Positions 34,475-42,669 of a DNA stretch of 64,000 nucleotides are shown piece after piece. The notes below the pieces were generated by a model. It made no database searches and had not been told where the DNA came from. It worked only from the letters and a program-made list of their open reading frames with translations. The stretch's first letter is position 1, and every line of letters begins with the position of its first letter. Made by a program: the position numbers and the translations under genes. Source of the DNA: Chryseobacterium aahli (GTDB taxonomy: Bacteria; Bacteroidota; Bacteroidia; Flavobacteriales; Weeksellaceae); assembly GCF_022699665.1 (NCBI RefSeq), contig NZ_JALDNB010000002.1, forward strand, positions 620,001-684,000, read 5' to 3'.

Positions 34475-35557
34475 TTATAAAACTTTTTCAAGTATCTTAA
34501 TGTAAACATCAATCCCCTCTTCTATTTCCTTTATATATATGTATTCATCCGCAGTGTGCGAGCGCCTGCTGTCACCAGGACCTATCTTCACTGATGTACA
34601 CGGAATAATTGCCTGATCGGATGATGTGGGCGAACCGTAAGTTATCCTGCCAATTTCCAAACCTGCTTTTACAAACGGATGATCCATTTCTATTTTTGAA
34701 GAATTTAATCTGAAAGATCTTGCCGTTAAGGTTGATTTCATCTGTGATTGAATAATTTCAAACGCTTCTTCATTAGAATATTCATCGGTAACTCTCACAT
34801 CTAAAGTAAAAGTACAAGATTCCGGAACTACGTTATGCTGAACTCCGGCATGAATTCCCGACAAAGTCACTTTAACTTCACCCAAATAATCCGAAACTTT
34901 TGGAAATTTAAAGCTTAAAATTTGCTGCAAATCTTCCATACATTTTATAATCGAGTTATCGTGATTCGGATGAGCCGCGTGAGAAGGAGTGCCTTTCATT
35001 TCTCCGTCAATGACCAACAATCCTTTTTCTGCAATCGCCAGATTCATCTGCGTGGGTTCTCCTACAATGGCGAGTTCGATATTTGGTAGCTGGGGAAATA
35101 AAGCTTCAATTCCGTCAAATCCTGAAATCTCTTCCTCAGCCGTCAAAGCAATCACTAAATTATATTTTAAATCTTCTTTATCATAAAAATGAAAAAAAAC
35201 CTGCGCCATCGAAACCAGAGAAGCTCCTGCATCATTACTTCCCAATCCAAACAGTTTTCCATCTTTTTCAATCGCTAAAAACGGATCTAAAGTGTAAGCT
35301 TTATTAGGTTTTACCGTGTCGTGATGTGTATTCAGCAAAATTGACGGTTTGAAAACATCAAAATTTTTGTTCACCGCCCAGATGTTATTTTTAAACCGTT
35401 TTGTAGGAATATTGTTCTTTTTAAAAAAGTTTTCAATTTCCACAGACGTATTATATTCATCTTTGCTGAATGACGGAATTTCAATCAGTTTTTTCAACAA
35501 ATCCACTGCGTTATTCAGTAATTCTTCTTTATTATAAACAGATTTCAGTTCCTGCAT
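34475..35557 (-). CDS. argE: M20-family deacylase (acetylornithine/acetylcitrulline deacetylase type)
   Basis: A 360-residue zinc metallopeptidase of the M20 family. Metal and catalytic residues lie in LLNTHHDTVKP (His), GSNDAGASLVSM (Asp), LTAEEEISGFDG (Glu pair) and the C-terminal IKIGPGDSRRSHTADE (His). In Bacteroidetes with an acylornithine transcarbamylase the expected substrate is N-acyl-citrulline rather than N-acetylornithine. It overlaps argB by 26 nt (start at 35557, argB stop at 35532), implying coupled translation. Confidence 0.88.
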   Translation of the reverse strand: MQELKSVYNKEELLNNAVDLLKKLIEIPSFSKDEYNTSVEIENFFKKNNIPTKRFKNNIWAVNKNFDVFKPSILLNTHHDTVKPNKAYTLDPFLAIEKDGKLFGLGSNDAGASLVSMAQVFFHFYDKEDLKYNLVIALTAEEEISGFDGIEALFPQLPNIELAIVGEPTQMNLAIAEKGLLVIDGEMKGTPSHAAHPNHDNSIIKCMEDLQQILSFKFPKVSDYLGEVKVTLSGIHAGVQHNVVPESCTFTLDVRVTDEYSNEEAFEIIQSQMKSTLTARSFRLNSSKIEMDHPFVKAGLEIGRITYGSPTSSDQAIIPCTSVKIGPGDSRRSHTADEYIYIKEIEEGIDVYIKILEKVL

Positions 35558-36326
35558 GGTGGTTTTCGATATGGTTTTTCAGTTCGGTTTCTTTTATTAA
35601 GAATACCCTATTTACATTATTTTTAATAGCCCCAAGAGCATTTTCCAACTTGGGAAGAATTCCTTTGTGAAGTTTTCCTTCATTTTTTAAGGTTGAAAAT
35701 TCTTCTTCAGAAATATTTTTTATAACAGATTCAGGATTTTCGACATCTTCCAAAACACCTGATTTATCAAAGCAATACAACAACTCAACATCATATTTTG
35801 AAGATAAAGCCTGAGCAATGACCGAAGCAATTGTGTCTGCATTCGTATTGAAAAGATTTCCTTTTTTGTCGTGAGTGATTGCTGAAAATACAGGAACTAG
35901 TTTAAGTTTAATCAATTTTGAAATCAATTTCTTGTTGACGCTTTTCTTCTCAATATCTCCCACAAATCCGAAATCTATTCCTGCATGTTCTCTCTTTGTA
36001 GCTTTAATTAAATTCGCATCAGCTCCCGAAAAACCTATTGCTTTGCATTTTTTATGCTGAAGCTTTGCCACAATATTCTTGTTGATCCCTCCCGCATACA
36101 CCATCGCCACAATATCCAATGTATCTTTATCTGTGATTCTTCGTCCGTCAATCATTTTTTGTTCAACGCCTAATTTATCAGCCAAAATAGTTGCTAATTT
36201 TCCTCCTCCGTGAACCAAGATTTTCTTTTCTTTAATTTCAGAAAACTGCTCCAGAAATTCGTTCAATAATTCTTCATCATCAATTAAAGCACCGCCGATT
36301 TTTACAACAAAAAGCTTTTCTTGCAT
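35532..36326 (-). CDS. argB: N-acetylglutamate kinase
   Basis: A 264-residue amino-acid kinase family protein that phosphorylates N-acetylglutamate. The motifs KIGGALIDDEELL (Lys8 and glycine loop), LVHGGGKLATILADKLG, and the C-terminal LHKGILPKLENALGAIKNNV are present. Length is that of the short, non-hexameric ArgB without an N-terminal arginine-binding helix, so feedback inhibition by arginine through that helix is unlikely (inference). Seven bp after argF'. Confidence 0.95.
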   Translation of the reverse strand: MQEKLFVVKIGGALIDDEELLNEFLEQFSEIKEKKILVHGGGKLATILADKLGVEQKMIDGRRITDKDTLDIVAMVYAGGINKNIVAKLQHKKCKAIGFSGADANLIKATKREHAGIDFGFVGDIEKKSVNKKLISKLIKLKLVPVFSAITHDKKGNLFNTNADTIASVIAQALSSKYDVELLYCFDKSGVLEDVENPESVIKNISEEEFSTLKNEGKLHKGILPKLENALGAIKNNVNRVFLIKETELKNHIENHHAGTEICL

Positions 36327-36333
36327 GATTTAA

Positions 36334-37311
36334 TTATTTTGAATTCATTTCATCTAAAATTTCAGAGAAAACAGCCTGCGCAGAGAAAATTCGGTTTTTT
36401 GCCTGTTGGTAAATGATAGAATTTTTACCATCCATTACCTCGTCACTCAATTCTACATTACGACGAACCGGAAGACAGTGCATCACTTTTCCCTGATTTG
36501 TATTGGCTAACTTTTCATTCGTCAGCATCCAGTTTTCTTTTACTTCAGGCATTGCTGCGTAATCATCAAAAGACGACCAGTTTTTCACATAAATAAAATC
36601 AGCATCTTTCAACGCCTCATCCTGATTATGAATCACTTTTACATCTTTCGTGAAGTTTTTATCTAAATCATACCCTTCAGGATTAGCGATCACCAGTTCA
36701 ACATCCATTTCCTGCATCCATTCTGCGAAAGAATTTCCTACCGCATGAGCAATTGGTTTGATGTGAGGAGCCCAAGTCAAAACTACTTTTGGTTTACGGT
36801 TTACACTGAGCTTGTCGAAGTGTTCCAAGTTTTCTGTAATCGTGATACAGTCTGCCAAACTTTGCAAAGGGTGACGTGTCGCCGATTCCAAAGAAATTAC
36901 CGGAACTTTTGCATGTTGTTCAAACTGACTTAATATACTTTCGTTAACATCATCTTCCTTGCTTTTCATTCCTGCAAAACAACGAACTGCAATGATGTCA
37001 CAATATTGATTTAATACTTCAATGGCATCTTTGATATGTTCCACAGTATCGCCGTTCATTACGGCTCCGTCTGCGAATTCCAGATTCCAGGCTTCTTGAG
37101 CTGCATTTAAAGTTAATACATTTAAACCTAAATTTTGTGCTGCAATCTGACTGCTTAAACGCGTTCTCAAACTTGAATTTAAAAATACCAGTCCGATCGT
37201 TTTTCCTTTTCCTTTCTCGGTTTCCGAAAGAGGATTTTCTTTAATTTGTAACGCTTTTTTTATGATTTCCTGTAAGTTTTCAACATCGCTTACAGAGGTG
37301 AATTTTTTCAT
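36334..37311 (-). CDS. argF': Acylornithine (acetyl/succinyl) transcarbamylase
   Basis: A 325-residue carbamoyltransferase of the ArgF' group found in Bacteroidetes and Xanthomonas, which acts on N-acylated ornithine. The carbamoyl-phosphate site is SSLRTRLSSQ (residues 46-55), with HCLPVRRNVELSDEVMDG at the C-terminal side instead of HCLPA-type OTC. Residue 90 lies in GDTVEH, the position that is Glu92 in Xanthomonas N-acetyl- and Pro90 in Bacteroides N-succinyl-ornithine transcarbamylase (recollection). Val there leaves the acyl group open. Sits between argD and argB. Confidence 0.93.
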   Translation of the reverse strand: MKKFTSVSDVENLQEIIKKALQIKENPLSETEKGKGKTIGLVFLNSSLRTRLSSQIAAQNLGLNVLTLNAAQEAWNLEFADGAVMNGDTVEHIKDAIEVLNQYCDIIAVRCFAGMKSKEDDVNESILSQFEQHAKVPVISLESATRHPLQSLADCITITENLEHFDKLSVNRKPKVVLTWAPHIKPIAHAVGNSFAEWMQEMDVELVIANPEGYDLDKNFTKDVKVIHNQDEALKDADFIYVKNWSSFDDYAAMPEVKENWMLTNEKLANTNQGKVMHCLPVRRNVELSDEVMDGKNSIIYQQAKNRIFSAQAVFSEILDEMNSK

Positions 37312-37545
37312 TTGGTAATTTTTACTTTTTAATGGACAAATGGAATATCCATTTCATTTTGAATTGATTTTAAACCAAAAAAGTTTTTAACACATTAGTA
37401 CACTTTAGAAGTTTTATAATATTGAAAATATTTAGAACACATTAGTTGAAAATCAAAGATTTTCAGAACCTTAAGTGAACTTCTTCAACTTTATATTTTA
37501 ACTTAATTAAACTAAAGTGTTTAAAATTTTTGTAGTTAATTAAAA

Positions 37546-38685
37546 TTATAGATTTTCTAAAACAGTTTTCAAAGCACCGATGAATAGATCGGTTTCTTCT
37601 TTTTTAATGTTAAGCGCCGGAAGAATCCTCAACACAGCCTTATCATTGGAGTTTCCCGTGAAAATATGATGATTGTACAACAGGTTGTTCCTTACTTCCG
37701 AGCAATCCCTGTCGAGTTCAATCCCAATCATCAAACCTTTCCTTCGGATTACTTTGATATGTGGAAAATCTTTAATTTCGTTTTCAATATAAGCGCCCAT
37801 TTCCTGAGTATTTTCGATGAGATTCTCATCTTTCATTACGTCCAAAACCGCAATCGCAGCGACACAAGCTAAGTGATTTCCGCCAAAAGTTGTCCCCAGC
37901 AAACCGTTGCTTGCCTGAAATTTTGGGTGAATTAAAACACCGCCGATTGGGAAGCCATTCCCCATTCCTTTGGCTGTTGTGATGATATCAGCTTCAATTC
38001 CAAATTCCTGATGAGCAAAAAAATATCCGCTTCTTCCGTAGCCTGACTGAACTTCATCTAAAATCAAGACAGCATTGTGCTTTTGACATAATTCTTTAAT
38101 TTTAGTTAAAAATTCAACCGTTGGAATCATAATTCCACCAACTCCCTGAATTCCTTCGATAATTACCGATGAAATTTCACTTCCTTGTTTTTCAAAAATT
38201 GCTTCAAGCTGTTCGATATTATTCCATTCAGATTTTATGAATCTTTCGTCATAATTTACTGGAGCTACTATTTTTGGATTGTCGGTCACGGAAACTGCCG
38301 CCGAAGTTCTGCCGTGAAACGAACCTGAGAAATACAATACTTTACTTTTTCCGTTGTGAAAAGATGCTAGTTTTAAAGCATTTTCATTTGCTTCAGCACC
38401 TGAATTACATAAAAACAGATTGTAATCTTCTAAGCCTGAAAGTTTTCCTAATTTTTCAGCTAATTCTGTTTGTAATTCATTCTGAACCGAGTTTGAATAA
38501 AAAGATATTTTATCTAATTGGTTTTTTAATTGATTTTGATAATGCCGATGATTGTGTCCGATAGAAATTACCGCATGACCTCCGTAAAAATCAAGATATT
38601 TTTCTCCTTTATCATCCCAAAGAAATGATCCTTGGGCTTTTATCGGATTTATGTTGAATAATGGATATACGTTGAATAAATTCAT
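37546..38685 (-). CDS. argD: Acetylornithine aminotransferase family enzyme
   Basis: A 379-residue class III PLP aminotransferase. Visible motifs are FYGGHAVISIGHNH, FLCNSGAEANENALKLA, the glutamate-side LILDEVQSGYGRSGYFF and TTAKGMGNGFPIGG, which carries the PLP Lys. It is placed in the arginine operon between argC and argF', so it should convert N-acetylglutamate semialdehyde to N-acetylornithine. Flanked on both sides by repeats (37312-37545 downstream, 38788-38907 upstream). Confidence 0.94.
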   Translation of the reverse strand: MNLFNVYPLFNINPIKAQGSFLWDDKGEKYLDFYGGHAVISIGHNHRHYQNQLKNQLDKISFYSNSVQNELQTELAEKLGKLSGLEDYNLFLCNSGAEANENALKLASFHNGKSKVLYFSGSFHGRTSAAVSVTDNPKIVAPVNYDERFIKSEWNNIEQLEAIFEKQGSEISSVIIEGIQGVGGIMIPTVEFLTKIKELCQKHNAVLILDEVQSGYGRSGYFFAHQEFGIEADIITTAKGMGNGFPIGGVLIHPKFQASNGLLGTTFGGNHLACVAAIAVLDVMKDENLIENTQEMGAYIENEIKDFPHIKVIRRKGLMIGIELDRDCSEVRNNLLYNHHIFTGNSNDKAVLRILPALNIKKEETDLFIGALKTVLENL

Positions 38686-38787
38686 TTTTTTGTTTTTTTT
38701 TATTTTTCTTTTGTCTTAAAACAAAAGAAACAAAAGTTCAAGACTGGAAACTTCCGCTAAAAAACATTTTTGTTCTCTAAAAATTCT

Positions 38788-38907
38788 AAAACTTGCTCGA
38801 AATCGATATTTCTTCTTTGATTCGATATTTGTCTCGCGCTTCGAACAGTAGAATTTTCTTAACGTTCACAAAACTATTTTTCTTAACGCTCCATTTTCCT
38901 AAGTCGG
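38788..38907. repeat. Interspersed repeat, TCGCGCTTCG/AACGCTCCATTTTCC family, copy 2
   Basis: AAAACTTGCTCGAA, TTCGATATTTGTCTCGCGCT, TTCGAACAGTAGA, TTTTCTTAACG and CTTAACGCTCCATTTTCC, ending in TAAGTCGG. Order and spacing match the copy at 20274-20392. It lies between argC and argD inside the arginine operon. Confidence 0.75.
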
Positions 38908-38956
38908 ATTTGATTCGAGTTTTTTCAATTTACTATTAACTTATTGACCATTCACA

Positions 38957-39922
38957 TTAAAACGCAATTGGTTTTAAATTCAATCCTGAATTTTCTTCCC
39001 AGCCCATTGCAATATTCATGTTTTGAACTGCCTGTCCGGAAGCTCCTTTCAACAAATTGTCAATCGCTGAGTGAATAACAGCAACATTTCCACTCTTTTC
39101 TATATAAATCACACAGCGATTGGTATTGACAACCTGTTTTAAGTCAATTGCTTTCTCACTTACCTTTACAAAAGGCTCATTTGCATAAAAATCCTGATAC
39201 AATTGATTGATATCTGAAGGTTCTAAATCTGTTTTCACCGTGGAACTCGTAAAAATTCCTCTCGCAAAATCTCCTCTCCATGGAACAAAATTCAGACTGA
39301 TTTCATTCGTATTAAAAGAAACTAACTGCTGTAAAATCTCATCCACATGCTGATGTGTCAAAGTTTTATATGCTGAAATATTATCGTTTCTCCAGGTAAA
39401 ATGCGTCGTCGGCTGCAAAGACTGACCGGCACCTGTTGAACCTGTAATTCCCGTTGTGTAAACCTCATTCAACAATCCTTTTTGAGCTAATGGAAGCAAG
39501 GCCAGTTGAATCGCTGTCGCAAAACATCCCGGATTTGCAATGCTTTTTGCTCCTAAAAGTTGTTTTTTGTTAATTTCGGGTAAACCATAGATAAAATTTC
39601 TGTTTCCTAAATTACCATCTAAACGAAAATCATTTCCTAAATCGATTACTAGCGTATCATCTTTTATGTCATTTTGAGTCAGCCAATTCTGACTTTCTTT
39701 GTGAGGAAGACACAAAAATAAAATATCTACATCTTCAGGCTGATCCGTTAAAACCATTTCACAAACCGTCGTTAAATCCGGGTACAAATCTGAAATCTTT
39801 GTCCCCGAATTTGAACGACTATATAAAAAACTCAAAGTCACATTGGGATGAAAAGCCAACAGACGAACTAATTCGCTTCCTGTGTAGCCGTTGGCACCGA
39901 TTATTCCGATATTTTTTTTCAT
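38957..39922 (-). CDS. argC: N-acetyl-gamma-glutamyl-phosphate reductase
   Basis: From the ATG at 39922 the protein has 321 residues and starts MKKNIGIIGANGYTGSELVRL, a typical NADP-binding start; a GTG 15 bp upstream is possible but the ATG has a purine-rich stretch GGAAAAAAGAAAA before it. The catalytic cysteine is in NPGCFATAIQL, and the His in HQHVDEILQQL may be the second active-site residue. It reduces acetylglutamyl phosphate to the semialdehyde in the arginine operon. About 165 bp after argG, with a repeat in between. Confidence 0.94.
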   Translation of the reverse strand: MKKNIGIIGANGYTGSELVRLLAFHPNVTLSFLYSRSNSGTKISDLYPDLTTVCEMVLTDQPEDVDILFLCLPHKESQNWLTQNDIKDDTLVIDLGNDFRLDGNLGNRNFIYGLPEINKKQLLGAKSIANPGCFATAIQLALLPLAQKGLLNEVYTTGITGSTGAGQSLQPTTHFTWRNDNISAYKTLTHQHVDEILQQLVSFNTNEISLNFVPWRGDFARGIFTSSTVKTDLEPSDINQLYQDFYANEPFVKVSEKAIDLKQVVNTNRCVIYIEKSGNVAVIHSAIDNLLKGASGQAVQNMNIAMGWEENSGLNLKPIAF

Positions 39923-40004
39923 TTTTCTTTTTTCCACAGGTTACACCTGAGGCTATTATTATTGAACCCGTCTAATTCATTTTTAAACATTGAATTGCAC
40001 GCAG

Positions 40005-40086
40005 CCCGACTTGAGCGGAAATCCTTTTGTGAGGAGGAACGACGAGCAAAAGATTGGGAGCGGAAGGCGGACAAAGCTGCCCAAAT
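40005..40086. repeat. Interspersed repeat, CCCGA/GGGCGGA family, copy 2
   Basis: CCCGACTTGAGCGGA, then TCCTTTTGTGAGGAGGAACG, AGATTGGGAGCGGAAGGCGG and GCTGCCCAAAT. It matches the element at 2478-2547. It sits immediately after the argG stop codon, between argG and argC. Confidence 0.7.
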
Positions 40087-40087
40087 C

Positions 40088-41275
40088 TTATTTATTTATC
40101 TGATGATAGATATTTAAAGAATTGCTTACGATTTTCGTGTAGCCTTTCACATCTTCTCCTGTCCAGGCTCTGTTTGCTTCGCCATAGCTTCCGAATTTAT
40201 CGGACATTAGATCATGTTTAGACTCAATTCCATTTAAGATAAATCTGTATGGATGAAGGGTCACAAAAACTTTTCCGCTTACCGTTTTTTGAGAATCGAC
40301 TAAAAAAGACTCGATATTTCTCATCACAGGATCTAAGAAAAGTGCTTCGTGGAGCCAGTTTCCGTACCAATCAGACAATTGAGATTTCATCATCTGCTGA
40401 TATTTTGAAAGCGTATGTTTTTCCAATAAATGGTGCGCTTTAATAATAACAGACGCCGCTGCCGCCTCGAAACCAACTCTTCCTTTGATTCCAACAATGG
40501 TGTCTCCAACATGCATATCACGACCGATTCCGTAAGCAGAAGCTAATTCTTCAATTTTTTGAATCGCATAAACTGAATGTTCAAAATTTTCACCGTTTAC
40601 CGCTACAACTTCACCATTTTTGAATTCAATTTCCAGTTCTGAAGGCTGAGTTTCTTTAATTTGCGAAGGAAAAGCTTCTTCGGGAAGATAACTTCTTGAA
40701 GTCAAGGTTTCCTTTCCACCCACTGAAGTTCCCCAAAGCCCTTTATTCACAGAATATTGTGCTTTTTGGAATTCCATTTCATAACCATGGCTTTTCAAAA
40801 ATTCAATTTCTTCTTCACGGGATAAAGATAGATCACGAATCGGCGTAATAATTTCTACATTCGGGCACATTACCTGAAAAATCAAGTCGAAACGAACCTG
40901 GTCATTTCCAGCACCTGTACTTCCGTGAGCAATGGCATCAGCACCGATTTCAATGGCATATTTCGCAATTTCCTGCGCTTGGATCGTACGTTCAGCACTT
41001 ACAGACAATGGATACGTATTGTTTTTCAAGACATTTCCAAAGATCAAATATTTTACGCAAGAATTGTAATAATCTTCCTGAGCATCAACGCACCTGTATT
41101 CTTTTACACCAAGATTAAAGGCTTTTTTCTCCAATTCTTTTTCCTCTTCTTTAGAAAAACCTCCGGTATTTACAGTTACTGCATACACCTCGTATCCAAG
41201 TGTTTCACTCAAATATTTGGCACAGTAAGAGGTATCCAGACCTCCGCTAAACGCTAAGATTACTTTCTTGCTCAT
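40088..41275 (-). CDS. argG: Argininosuccinate synthase
   Basis: From the ATG at 41275 the enzyme has 395 residues, beginning MSKKVILAFSGGLDTSYCAK with the ATP-pyrophosphatase motif SGGLDTS; a start 39 bp further upstream would be inside the GNAT gene. It joins citrulline and aspartate. Other marks are HGSTGAGNDQVRFDL, SVNKGLWGTSVGG and RGMHVGD-like GRDMHVGDTIVG. It overlaps the end of the GNAT gene by 29 nt, so the two are translated as a coupled pair. Confidence 0.96.
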   Translation of the reverse strand: MSKKVILAFSGGLDTSYCAKYLSETLGYEVYAVTVNTGGFSKEEEKELEKKAFNLGVKEYRCVDAQEDYYNSCVKYLIFGNVLKNNTYPLSVSAERTIQAQEIAKYAIEIGADAIAHGSTGAGNDQVRFDLIFQVMCPNVEIITPIRDLSLSREEEIEFLKSHGYEMEFQKAQYSVNKGLWGTSVGGKETLTSRSYLPEEAFPSQIKETQPSELEIEFKNGEVVAVNGENFEHSVYAIQKIEELASAYGIGRDMHVGDTIVGIKGRVGFEAAAASVIIKAHHLLEKHTLSKYQQMMKSQLSDWYGNWLHEALFLDPVMRNIESFLVDSQKTVSGKVFVTLHPYRFILNGIESKHDLMSDKFGSYGEANRAWTGEDVKGYTKIVSNSLNIYHQINK

Positions 41276-41846
41276 TTTTATATTGATTTTCGAGTTGATT
41301 ATTCTCAACGCCATTTACTTTATTATTTTCAGGAACGAAAAGCATTGCTGTACAAAGACAGTTTTTTCGTTCTTTTTTTATTAAAATTTCATAATTCACA
41401 CAGCTTTTGCATCCGTTCCAGAATTCCTCATCCTGTGTCAGTTCAGAATAAATAACTGGCTTGTACCCTAAATCGCTGTTGATCTTCATGACAGCCAAAC
41501 CTGTCGTCAATCCGAAAATTTTTGCAGTCGGGTATTTGTCTCTGGATAATTGAAAAACTTTATCCTTAATTAAAGTTGCAGCTCCTCTTTCCCTGAATTT
41601 TGGAGAAACAATCAACCCTGAATTGGCTACAAACTGACCATGTGACCAGGTTTCAATATAACAGAAACCCACCCATTCGCCGTTTTCAGTCGCAACAACA
41701 GCATTGCCATCTGAAATCTTTTTACTTAAATATTCTATAGAACGTTTTGCGATTCCCGTTCCTCTTCGCTGTGCAGAATCATACATTTCCTGCTGTATTT
41801 CACTCACATACATTAAATGTTCGCATGAGGAAATTTGTATTTCCAT
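41247..41846 (-). CDS. GNAT acetyltransferase, candidate acetylglutamate synthase
   Basis: A 199-residue GNAT protein that opens the arginine operon. The acetyl-CoA region is FVANSGLIVSPKFRERGAAT with R-x-R-G-A; TGLAVMKINSDLGYKPVIYS follows. A Cys cluster (NGCKSCVNYE, KNCLC) lies near the C-terminus and the last 30 residues look disordered. The operon has every arginine step except the first acetylation, and no ArgA, ArgJ or ArgO-like gene is seen, so this GNAT is the natural candidate for N-acetylglutamate synthase. Alternatively it is a regulatory acetyltransferase. It overlaps argG by 29 nt. Confidence 0.82.
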   Translation of the reverse strand: MEIQISSCEHLMYVSEIQQEMYDSAQRRGTGIAKRSIEYLSKKISDGNAVVATENGEWVGFCYIETWSHGQFVANSGLIVSPKFRERGAATLIKDKVFQLSRDKYPTAKIFGLTTGLAVMKINSDLGYKPVIYSELTQDEEFWNGCKSCVNYEILIKKERKNCLCTAMLFVPENNKVNGVENNQLENQYKNEQESNLSV

Positions 41847-41867
41847 TTATTTATCTGAATTTTTTGG

Positions 41868-41900
41868 CAAATTTAAAGCATATTATCTCTAAAAACCAAA
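41868..41900 (-). promoter_or_regulatory. Promoter of the arginine operon
   Basis: Minus strand TTTG (41900-41897), 21-bp spacer, TAAATTTG (41875-41868), a Bacteroidetes-type promoter about 25 bp before the GNAT start codon. An inverted repeat AAGATAATT (41906-41914) / AATTATCTT (41943-41951) stands directly upstream, between this promoter and the divergent InsA-like gene, and may bind a regulator. Confidence 0.6.
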
Positions 41901-41982
41901 TTAAAAAGATAATTTTATTGCTTAATTAATATTAACAGGTATAATTATCTTATTGTTGAAATTTAATATTGCTAAATTATTA

Positions 41983-41990
41983 TATATTTG
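41983..41990 (+). promoter_or_regulatory. -7 element of the InsA-like gene
   Basis: TATATTTG matches the Bacteroidetes element and lies 14 bp before the ATG at 42005, predicting a very short or absent 5' leader. Confidence 0.55.
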
Positions 41991-42004
41991 CTAAAATACT
42001 ATAT

Positions 42005-42421
42005 ATGGAAAATATTTGCCCAAAATGTAAGAGTGAGAAAATCGTTAAAAGCGGAATCATTAATGAGAAACAAAGATTCCATTGTAAGGATTGTAATTAC
42101 TATTTTACCGTAAAAAAATTGGGTAAAAAAATTGATGATTACTACGTTACTAAGGCACTTCAGTTATACCTTGAAGGTTTAAGTTTCCGTGAAATAGAAA
42201 GGATTATCGGCGTTTCTCATGTAACAATAAGTTCATGGATTAAGAAATATAATATTACAAGACCACCCCATTCCGATTTCCATCCTGTTTATAAAGTTTT
42301 AAAGCAAAACGAACTAATCGATTATATTTCGAAAGAAGAAAACATTAAAGATTCCGGATTAATTATTACACAATTTGCAGACAAGTATATGTTGATTAAA
42401 TGGGAAAGATTTAAAAAATAA
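42005..42421 (+). CDS. Solitary InsA-like zinc-ribbon/HTH protein
   Basis: From the ATG at 42005 (138 residues) the protein starts MENICPKCKSEKIVKSGI. A zinc ribbon (C5, C8, C27, C30) is followed by a helix-turn-helix LSFREIERIIGVSHVTISSW at about residues 56-75, the layout of IS1-type InsA. There is no DDE catalytic domain, frameshift site, terminal repeat or neighbouring insB, and the C-terminal 50 residues are unlike a transposase. It is probably a domesticated DNA-binding regulator. It diverges from the arginine operon and precedes the carboxylate transport genes, so either may be its target. Confidence 0.8.
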   Translation: MENICPKCKSEKIVKSGIINEKQRFHCKDCNYYFTVKKLGKKIDDYYVTKALQLYLEGLSFREIERIIGVSHVTISSWIKKYNITRPPHSDFHPVYKVLKQNELIDYISKEENIKDSGLIITQFADKYMLIKWERFKK

Positions 42422-42429
42422 GTTTTAGA

Positions 42430-42575
42430 AGTTATGAGTTATTAATGATGAGTTTTGAGTTCTTCAGCAAAAAAATTATAATTTATATAACTAATAATCA
42501 AATATTTAATTAAAATACCAATTCTAAAATAAGAACATTTTCTAACTCATCATTCATAATTAAAAATTTATAACT
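42430..42575. repeat. Imperfect inverted repeat in the spacer before the porin gene
   Basis: ATGATGAGTT (42445-42454) and AACTCATCAT (42544-42553) form a perfect 10-bp core; flanking GTTATGAGTTATTA and TAAAAATTTATAAC extend it imperfectly. The 248-bp spacer 42422-42669 otherwise holds no gene. Confidence 0.55.
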
Positions 42576-42669
42576 ATACTATTACCGAAAACATATATTA
42601 AACTTTCACAACTAAATTATTAATTCCAATTTGGCTTTCACAAAATAACAGCCAAAAAATTAATAATTT

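Noticed and set aside
37312..37545. Possible small gene in the argF'-argD gap
   Set aside because: No convincing frame; the sequence consists of A/T-rich repeat-like stretches (AACACATTAG twice).
42005..42421. Complete insertion sequence
   Set aside because: No inverted terminal repeats, target duplication or catalytic transposase gene could be found on either side.
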